A stretch of 64,000 nucleotides of DNA from NCBI GenBank assembly GCA_963920525.1, contig OY986436.1, forward strand, positions 180,438,361 through 180,502,360. Reading direction: 5' to 3'. Source of the stretch: Dichetophora obliterata (Eukaryota > Arthropoda > Insecta > Diptera > Sciomyzidae). Numbering within the stretch: the first letter of the stretch is position 1; every line of letters starts with the position of its first letter. The translations under genes and the position numbers were made by a program. Below are positions 57,640 to 64,000 of the stretch, one piece after another. The notes below the pieces were generated by a model, which worked only from the letters and a program-made list of their open reading frames with translations, was not told where the DNA came from and made no database searches.

Positions 57640-58240
57640 ATTGAAGGTAAAATTTTTAAGGTCTTGTAACGAAAAATTTTCGTCTTGGAAAGTTTCCAGC
57701 CACACAATTTTTTACCGCCCACAAATCAGTAAAAATGCTATTATACAGGCAGTTTTGGACATATAAGACTAAAATTAGGTAAATTAGTTTGTATGGTTAC
57801 TGCCGGCAACTGAACAAAAAATTGAGTCCACGCTCTCATTTTCCTCCCACAAATCAGTGAAAATGCTATATTTAAGGCAGTTTGGTCGTATAAGACTAAA
57901 ATTTGGTAATTTAGTTTGTAAGGTTACTACTGTTATAAAAATGGGCGTGATTTTGATAAATCATTAAAATTGACAACTGGGCCGATTGCGCTGAAATTTT
58001 ATTAGCCAATTTGTTTTGAGTATGAGATGGTTTAGGAAGAAAAAAAATTTGCCACACCCCCTTTTACAGCACACAAATCAATACAAATGCAGTACAAATT
58101 TTTAACAAAACATCAAAAACTCCAAAACTGCTCCTATGATCAGAACGAAAATTCGTATAAAAGGGTTTCCAGATACGATAAATCTTTAAGCTTTATCTAT
58201 TTTGATCTCTCTTTAACGACAGAGGCCACTGTAGCACTAA
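57640..58240 (+). repeat. Diverged tandem repeat units
   Basis: 'accgcccacaaatcagtaaa' at about 57714 recurs as 'ctcccacaaatcagtgaaaa' at about 57844, and in part at 58070. Each is followed by 'tataagactaaaat[t/t]aggtaa' type sequence. The same unit type continues at 59160-59450, on the other side of the 855-bp-repeat piece and the palindromic MITE. Confidence 0.65.
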
Positions 58241-58603
58241 TATGAACTTAATGCAAATCTAAACGGCTCGAAGGATTTCCCTCAAACTTCTTACACATAA
58301 TGTTTGCATCCTAGATTAGATTTTTACATTCTTTGTTTTGACCACGCCCCTAGCGCCCTTTTTCAACTAACGTTAATTTTGTTATTTAAATACGTTTTAC
58401 TGTAATACAGTTTTTGTCCATTAAATTTTAAAAAATTTCAATTATTTTGACACCAAAACATTCACATACCTTAAAAATTTTAGAAATTTTTAGTACAATG
58501 ATTTTTTCCTGAAACATTGTTACCTAAGAATGAGAAAAAAAAACAATATGAAAATCAAAGGTTTGGCTTTCAATGCAAATATCTCTGCTATCTATGTATA
58601 TTA
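58241..58603 (+). repeat. Left part of a fifth 855-bp repeat copy (D)
   Basis: 'gcaaatctaaacggctcgaa' onward follows copy A from 14150 to about 14485. It stops at the TA where the palindromic MITE begins. The matching right part is 61139-61565. Confidence 0.75.
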
Positions 58604-59022
58604 GGGTGGGGCGATTTGAACATCAAAATGGGAGCTTCGCGTTTCTGATTCTTGGGATTGTACTGAGCAAAAAAGCCCACCAGACCATACGTCTACGGTG
58701 AAAATCGAGCTTCCAGATTTTGACTTGCAGTTTTTTCTCAGACTTTTGTTACGATTTTTTTTTGGATATTTTTTGGATTTTTTTTTGGACCATTGAGATT
58801 TTCGATCCAATACTAAGACAAAAATCTCAATGGTTTGACTGTTATAGGCCAAAATATCAAAAAAAAAAAAACGTGAGAAAAAACTGCAAGTCAAAATCTG
58901 GAAGCTCTATTTTCACCGTAGACGTATGGTCTCGTGGATTTTTTTGCTCAGTACAATCCCAAGACTCAGAAACGCGAAGCGCCCATTAGCACTTTTTTCC
59001 TTCCATACTAATCGCCCCACTC
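58604..59022. mobile_element. Palindromic MITE, TA-flanked, arms about 190 bp
   Basis: The ends are GGGTGGGGCGATT and, opposite strand, GAGTGGGGCGATT, flanked by TA (58602-58603, 59023-59024). The arms are near-perfect inverse copies, for example 'cagaccatacgtctacggtg' and 'ttccagattttgacttgcag' in both. The mirrored open frames on the two strands are a consequence of the palindrome. Confidence 0.9.
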
Positions 59023-59159
59023 TAATGTACTATATATGTATATAAAAATGGATCGTGATTTGTTCGGATGTTTAAAACTGGGAAACGAATGGACCAAATT
59101 GGATACTTACTTCTAGGGTGTTGTTTGTAATTGCTACGCGAAGGTTAAAGGAAAAATTA

Positions 59160-60110
59160 AAATCTTGCCACACCCCTTTTTACCGCCCACAAACCAATAA
59201 AAGAGCTATATTTAAGACTGTTTTTGGTCGTATTAAACTAAAATTTGGTAATTAAGTTCGTATGGTAAATGTCGGTAACTGTACTAAAAATGGGCGTGGT
59301 GACATTGTTGCTATGCCTACTTTTAAGTACAGATCAAAAGACTTCGATACTACTGGTCCGATTGAGCTTAACTTTTGGCAATAGATCTGTTTCGAGTACG
59401 AGATGGTTTAAAAAATTTTTGCCACACCCCTTTTTACCACCCACATTTATATAAAAAATTCATGATATCAAATAGCTTTGGAGTTATGGGTCGCACAGCG
59501 TCAGAGTTTAGTATTCGACCTAAATTAGCAAATGCAGTTTTGGGCAAGGGGGCGTGGTCCGTCCCATACAACCCAAATTCGCAATATCTGATAGCTTTGG
59601 AGTTATATGTCGCAGAGCTTCCAAATTCAGTCTTCGATTTTTATTCACACGTACAGTTTTACTGATACTATTTTATGGCGTTTTCTAAGTGGACGTGGCA
59701 CCTCCCATGCAACCCAAATTTGCAATATCGAATAGCTTTGTAGTTATAGGTCGTAAAGCGTCAAAATTCAGTATTCCACCTAAATTTACACAATCAGTTT
59801 CATTGGTAATATTTTATGGGCGTGAGACTAGGGAGACTGGCACCTCCCATCCAACCCAAATTCGCGCTATCGAATTGCTTTTGAGCTATAGGTCGCACAG
59901 CGTTGGAATTCACACCTCAATTTACACATGCACTTTCACTGATATCATTTTATGGATTATTTAAAGGGGGGCCTTGAACCTCCCATATAACCCTAATTAT
60001 TGAATATCTTTAGAGTTAAAGGTCGCACAGTGTCGGAATTCGCCCCCACTTTACATATGCAGTTTTGTTTCTTTTATTTTATGGACTTTGGACAAGGGAG
60101 CGTGGCAGCT
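59160..60110 (+). repeat. Tandem array, about 5 units of 123-142 bp
   Basis: Units begin near 59440, 59563, 59704, 59846 and 59982, each at or near 'cccatacaacccaaattcg' or a variant. They contain 'gctttggagttata[g/t]gtcgca' and 'acacatgcagttt', then a GC-rich end 'gggcgtggcacct'. Units are clearly diverged. 59160-59440 carries a different unit type shared with 57640-58240. Confidence 0.82.
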
Positions 60111-60122
60111 AGTTTTTATATA

Positions 60123-61138
60123 CAGTAATTATCGCTTAGATGCACTATGTTTAAAAGCATATCCCTCTTATATGCAATCGAACTTGAGATATTTTACTTC
60201 GTCATTTAAAAAAGCCAGCCTTTTTTCGCTTATAAGCATTTCGCTTATATGAATTTCTCTTTTATATGCATCGAAATTAGGAATTTTTTTAAAGCAAAGT
60301 CAAAGAAAACTAACCGGTTATATGCATCCCTACTGAAATGTCATTAAAATTCCGATTATAAATTTCACATCTCTATTGAGCTGTCAAATATGAAATAGAC
60401 CGTCACTGTCTTTGAAAATGTCAAAGTTTCTTATCTTTTTCCTGTGCTGTTTTAAAATGAACAAAAATAAAATAAAAACCTTGTCACTCAGACAAAAACT
60501 TTCAATTGTAAAGGAAGTAGAGCCAAATTAAATAAGACAGAAGATTATATGTGCCAAAAATGCTGCAATGTACAAAAGAAAATAACTGACTTTTTTCGAG
60601 ATTGAAAGGACTTAAAAAATTAAGCTAAGTTTTATGTAGTACGAACCTGGCTGTTCTCAAATTTAATTTTTTTTAAAACATATTTTTTTATAGGCATTTT
60701 TTTAAAACCATAAGTGAATTTAAATTAATTTAAGTTGATACTAACTGTTCTTAAACTTAAGACTTTGTTTTATTAAAACTTATTTTTTTTAAATTTTTTA
60801 AAAACCCATAAGTGATATAAGACTGCTAGAAGCGGCAATTAAATTTAATTTAATCTATTTTTTATTTTTGAAAAACGCCTATCTGACAAAATGTAATTTC
60901 TAATAGAATATGATTAAAAATTAAACCAATTCATAAGACAATTTTTATTGAAACAATATTTCAATTTTAATATATGCTTCGTGGAGTTTTCATATAAGCA
61001 TGTAGGCATATAGGCATGTAACCGAGTTTTCATATAAGCACCGTAGATGCATTTTACCGAGTTTTTATATATGCTTTCCCGCTTATAAGCAGCAAAAAAC
61101 AAGCAAATAGAGGTTATGCTTATAAGCGATAATTACTG
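60123..61138 (+). mobile_element. Pogo-like element, non-autonomous, TA-flanked
   Basis: The ends are CAGTAATTATCGCTTA in inverse, flanked by TA (60121-60122, 61139-61140). Subterminal 'cgcttata[a/t]gca' and 'tatatgcatcgaaat' repeats recall the Drosophila pogo ends (established family feature, from memory). At 1016 bp it lacks most of a transposase gene. Confidence 0.8.
60457..60531 (+). pseudogene. Remnant of pogo-like transposase N-terminus
   Basis: ATG at 60457 opens a 24-codon frame containing 'KTLSLRQKLSIVKEVE', which matches the first helices of a CENP-B N-terminal (pogo-type) DNA-binding domain, then hits TAA at 60529-60531. The remaining DNA-binding and catalytic parts are absent. 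Confidence 0.6.
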
Positions 61139-61565
61139 TAGTATATTTCAATCAATTATTTTTTTTCACAAGTTTCATAAAAGCACTACACAAAAATACG
61201 GTTTTCAACTGTACCGTTAGGTCAGTGTATATATTTTTTATGTTTATTTTTCAAAAAAGGTCCAAAGTATTGACTTTTTACTAAAAAATGACTCAAAAAT
61301 TGTTTTTGTTGTAAAAATAAAATCGCACATCTGATTACCTTTCATATGACTTAGCATTTATTTGCAAAAGTTTTTCCAGTTAAGCGCAAAAATTATGTCA
61401 TGATTTATTTGTCATGATTTTTTTGGCTAAAATATTTTTTCCAAAATGTTTTTTATATATTTTTTACGAAAAAGTCAAATCTTAAAAATAACTTATGTGA
61501 AAAAATTACCCCAATATCTCTTTCCAATTAAAAGTTATGGCATTTATGATGAAGTTACTTTATGA
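61139..61565 (+). repeat. Right part of 855-bp repeat copy D
   Basis: 'caactgtaccgttaggtcag' onward follows copy A from about 14545 to 14935, including 'atatctctttccaattaaaa'. It is more diverged than copies A, B and C, so it is older. Confidence 0.75.
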
Positions 61566-61989
61566 TTAATCGAATAGATTTTAACTCTGCAGTGTAACCA
61601 ACTAGTTTAAAACCAGTCTGCATACTAGTTAAAAGCTGAGGAGTACTACTTCAAGATCGTATTTTTTTCATATACCCAACTGGTATTTTTAACATGGCGA
61701 TGTCATAGGAAATATCAATTGTCCTATTCTGAACAGATGAAAACTAGTTTATAATATATATAGTTATAGTTAGTTCAATTCTAGTTTGTTGTGAATAGTT
61801 GTAAACAAATCATCTTTTGCTAAATTTTAACTAGTTTCTAGTTTAACCTTTACTGAGTGGTTGGAAAATAGTCATAGTGGTTGGCAAATAGTCAACCAGT
61901 TCTTAATTCGGTAATTTATCTTCTGAAGTTGGAGCTTCTACTAAAGCGACTATTTAGAGAAATTCAAGTAAAATTTACATAGTGTTTTA

Positions 61990-62855
61990 CAGGGTTGTCA
62001 TTATTCGAAGCGCCCATCTGGCAACACTGTAACTTTCCGCAGTGATGCCAAATCGACTAATGACATACCGCGTTTGAAGCGTCATTCCAAGCAAATGTTT
62101 ACAATGGAACAGTACACGCCACGCGAACGCTCTAAAATTGTTGCAATTTACATTCAACAAAACAAGTCAATAGTGAAAACTCAACGTGCTTTCAAAAAAA
62201 TAAATAAAGTGAAAAGTGCGCCTTCCAAGAAAACGGTAAACAAACAAAATTGCCGTATTTATGCCACTGAAAATCCACAAGAGATTCAAGAGGTACCTCT
62301 TCACGATGCAAAAGTCACTGTTTGGTGCGGCGTTTGTGCTAAAATGCTCATTGGGCCGTTCTTTTTCGAAGATGATAATGGCCACAGAGTTACTGTCAAT
62401 CAGGAGCGTTATCGCGATATACACACAAGCCGCAATTCAATCGATTTTTTGAAGCAATTGTTCCCTGGCCGTTTGATGTCAAAAAATGGTGATTTCGATT
62501 GGCCACCAAGATCACCAGATTTAACGCCTCCAGACTTCTTTTTGTGGGGTTATTTGAAATCAAAGGCTTACGTCAACAAGCCAAAGACCCTAGAAGAGCT
62601 GAAAACCAACATCCGTCAAGAAATAAGCGCCATTCCCATCGAAATGTTGAAGAAAACCGTGGAAAATGCTGCAAAACGGGCACAATATGTCGTAGAGGCC
62701 AATGGCGACCATTTACGAGACATCATATTCAAGAAATAATGTAAGCAAATCTACTTGAACCCAATTAAATGATATTCATGACGAACAGACAAAAAATTGT
62801 GGGTTCTTTGATTTATTTAAAAATAAAATGGGCGCTTCGAATATTGGCTACCCTG
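61990..62855 (+). mobile_element. Mariner-like element, TA-flanked, internally deleted
   Basis: The ends of about 28 bp share CAGGGT at the tip and TTCGAAGCGCCCAT, in inverse orientation. TA flanks at 61988-61989 and 62856-62857. The length of 866 bp is less than expected for a full copy (about 1.2-1.3 kb), matching the two gaps in its ORF. It is nested in the ACTAGT-arm element. Confidence 0.88.
62104..62739 (+). CDS. Mariner-like (DUF4817-type) transposase, two in-frame deletions
   Basis: The ATG at 62104 matches the family start; an upstream ATG at 62095 is possible. The 211-aa ORF keeps the N-terminal helix ('YTPRERSKIVAIYIQQNKS'), then jumps at about codon 46 ('APSKKTV' to 'NKQNCRIYATENP'). 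It continues through 'VTVWCGV' and 'GPFFFED', jumps again at about codon 106 ('QERYRD' to 'IHTSRN'), and ends with 'PPRSPDLTPPDFFLWGYLKS' and the C-terminal helices. The full-length family is about 340 residues. The first deletion removes the rest of the DNA-binding region and the first catalytic Asp; the second removes the second. Only the last catalytic block remains, so it cannot be a working nuclease. The frame is nevertheless stop-free, which is notable. It could be chance or a retained truncated protein. Confidence 0.85.
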   Translation: MEQYTPRERSKIVAIYIQQNKSIVKTQRAFKKINKVKSAPSKKTVNKQNCRIYATENPQEIQEVPLHDAKVTVWCGVCAKMLIGPFFFEDDNGHRVTVNQERYRDIHTSRNSIDFLKQLFPGRLMSKNGDFDWPPRSPDLTPPDFFLWGYLKSKAYVNKPKTLEELKTNIRQEISAIPIEMLKKTVENAAKRAQYVVEANGDHLRDIIFKK

Positions 62856-63203
62856 TATTATTTTATATAAAAGTAATTATATAATTATCTTGGAATTGGA
62901 AACTTTCAGTAATAAAGATGGTTCGCCATATTACTGCGGTCGTGACGAACGCAAGAACAATTGGTGGATTGAGTATTGTCAAAACTTTAAAGTATTAGAA
63001 AAACTACCCAGCTCCAACTGGTTGTGGAACTGGTTGATTTTAACAATATGTAATAAAGTTTGATTTTGGCTAGTTTTACATCTGGTTTATGGTGACTTGA
63101 CACAAACTAGTTGGATTTAAACTATTTTTGCAACTAGTAAATCGTGACAAAATATAAACTAGTTTGTTTTAACTAGTATAAAGATTAATCATTTTTTACT
63201 GCT

Positions 63204-64000
63204 AAGGGGGGGGGGAGGGGGTAAGGGTTCGCACTTCTTAAAAATATTTTCTTTTGTCTTTTCTTATAGCCTGATATATATAGTCCTGAATATAGTCTCA
63301 ATAAAAGTCAATTAAAGCAGAACTACTAATAAGTCGCCTCTCCTCTAAACTATAGGTCCGACAGCGACAATTTAAAGCGCGTTTATCTCAAAACCACTTT
63401 ATTAAAAGTCCGTGTTCACAGCCATTTAAAAACTACATTGCTTATTTATATCAAACTTGGTACACATTTTCAACATATAAAACTCCTTCCTTTAACAGTA
63501 AGTTTTAGATTTTTTTTTTTAAATTAAAGTGGCTTTTCACTTACGAAGTTGCGGAATTTTTCGTGAAAAATAGGAATTTCCACTTCAAATGCCCACCAAA
63601 ATTTTAAAATTAAATCAATAATAATCAGAGAACGTTGGGGAATGATTTAATGATACTTCGACTAAAATTTAATGTTTTTTGACATTAACTAATTTTTTTT
63701 GACTAATTCAATAGACAGAAAGAGTTTTTTTTTTAATTGAAAGCCACCAAAGAGTTTAGTCTACAAATTAGCTAGTAATAAAACAAAACCATAGTATAAC
63801 TGAAAAATCAGCAAAAATACTGGATTTCAAATATTTTACACCTGATAAATGAAACGAATTCACTTTTTACATACGGAAGGAAAAAATGCAGGGTCATCAA
63901 GTTCATAAAAAGGTAAATAAATAAAAAGTAAACATATTAAAGTGAAGTGTGTGCAAGCGAAAATAAAGAAGTAGGTAGGTAGAAGAAGTAAAAGAAGTCG
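63204..64000. other. AT-rich end of the window, nothing recognised
   Basis: Starts with a G-rich run (about 63206-63222). No gene or repeat end is supported. The right end runs into the window limit. Confidence 0.45.

Larger units (their letters stand above)
61587..63203. mobile_element. Second ACTAGT-arm element
   Basis: The left end CTGCAGTGTAACCAACTAGTT closely matches 43641 of the first member. The right end, opposite strand, reads TTAGCAGTAAAAAATG, which is more diverged. Both arms contain repeated 'aactagttt' (61605-61850 and 63010-63180). The central part is the mariner-like element at 61990-62855. Confidence 0.68.

Noticed and set aside
58601..58989. Two similar frames on opposite strands
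   Set aside because: They are mirror translations of a palindromic MITE.
63204..63224. G-rich run as a structural or regulatory site
   Set aside because: A single short homopolymer-like run with no partner runs close by; could also be sequence noise.

Overview
This is an AT-rich eukaryotic window with the character of a higher fly (Diptera). It has a mos1-like mariner, Jockey-type and RNase H-bearing LINEs, hAT, Tc1-like and pogo-like elements, tRNA-derived repeats, metazoan AATAAA signals, and no bacterial gene organisation. The species was not identified. The window reads as a gene-poor, transposon-dense intergenic or intronic tract. Almost everything supportable is a mobile element, often nested inside another, and many elements have long inverted-repeat arms. 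No virus-like element was recognised. | Layout. 1-905: a dispersed repeat split by a TTAA-flanked element. 4.2-6.7 kb: a decayed RNase H LINE and a TA-flanked MITE. 6.9-10.7 kb: two tRNA-like repeats, a CAGTGTTGCC-ended element and a frameshifted Jockey-like LINE. 13.1-20.4 kb: a MITE, a decayed fragment of a recurring insect ORF, an AATTCC-rich foldback element and a tandemly duplicated 855-bp repeat. 22.4-23.6 kb: the one convincing host gene, an uninterrupted 371-codon reading frame on the minus strand with an AATAAA signal. 25.2-28.9 kb: a decayed LINE interrupted by a complete mariner whose 345-aa transposase keeps D156, D249 and D284. 29.5-36 kb: a long hairpin, a 126-bp tandem array, a MITE with 30-bp perfect ends, and a 3.4-kb hAT with an exact 8-bp target duplication. 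38.9-47.8 kb: a Tc1-like remnant, CCCGGGAT-rich elements (one with an exact 8-bp duplication), and a 4.2-kb element with ACTAGT-rich arms. 48.4-57.3 kb: two related CACT-ended foldback elements with 3-bp duplications, the larger carrying two nested elements, one of which holds a long hairpin of tandem units. 57.6-63.2 kb: tandem arrays, a palindromic MITE, a pogo-like element, and a second ACTAGT-arm element with a nested mariner-like element whose ORF survived two in-frame internal deletions. | How the parts relate. Nesting gives a relative age order: the mariner is younger than the LINE at 25-29 kb, the ATAAGAAA-flanked hAT is younger than the ACTAGT-arm element, and the TIR elements at 51.2-53.0 and 53.6-55.5 kb are younger than the CACT-ended foldback. 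The mariner is the only element here whose coding capacity looks intact. The long hairpins at 29.5, 48.4, 53.9 and 58.6 kb would give extended double-stranded RNA if transcribed, so they are candidate small-RNA sources. Two short GC-rich, exon-like stretches (36.2 and 51.8 kb) hint that parts of the window may lie in introns of an unseen gene or carry captured gene pieces.
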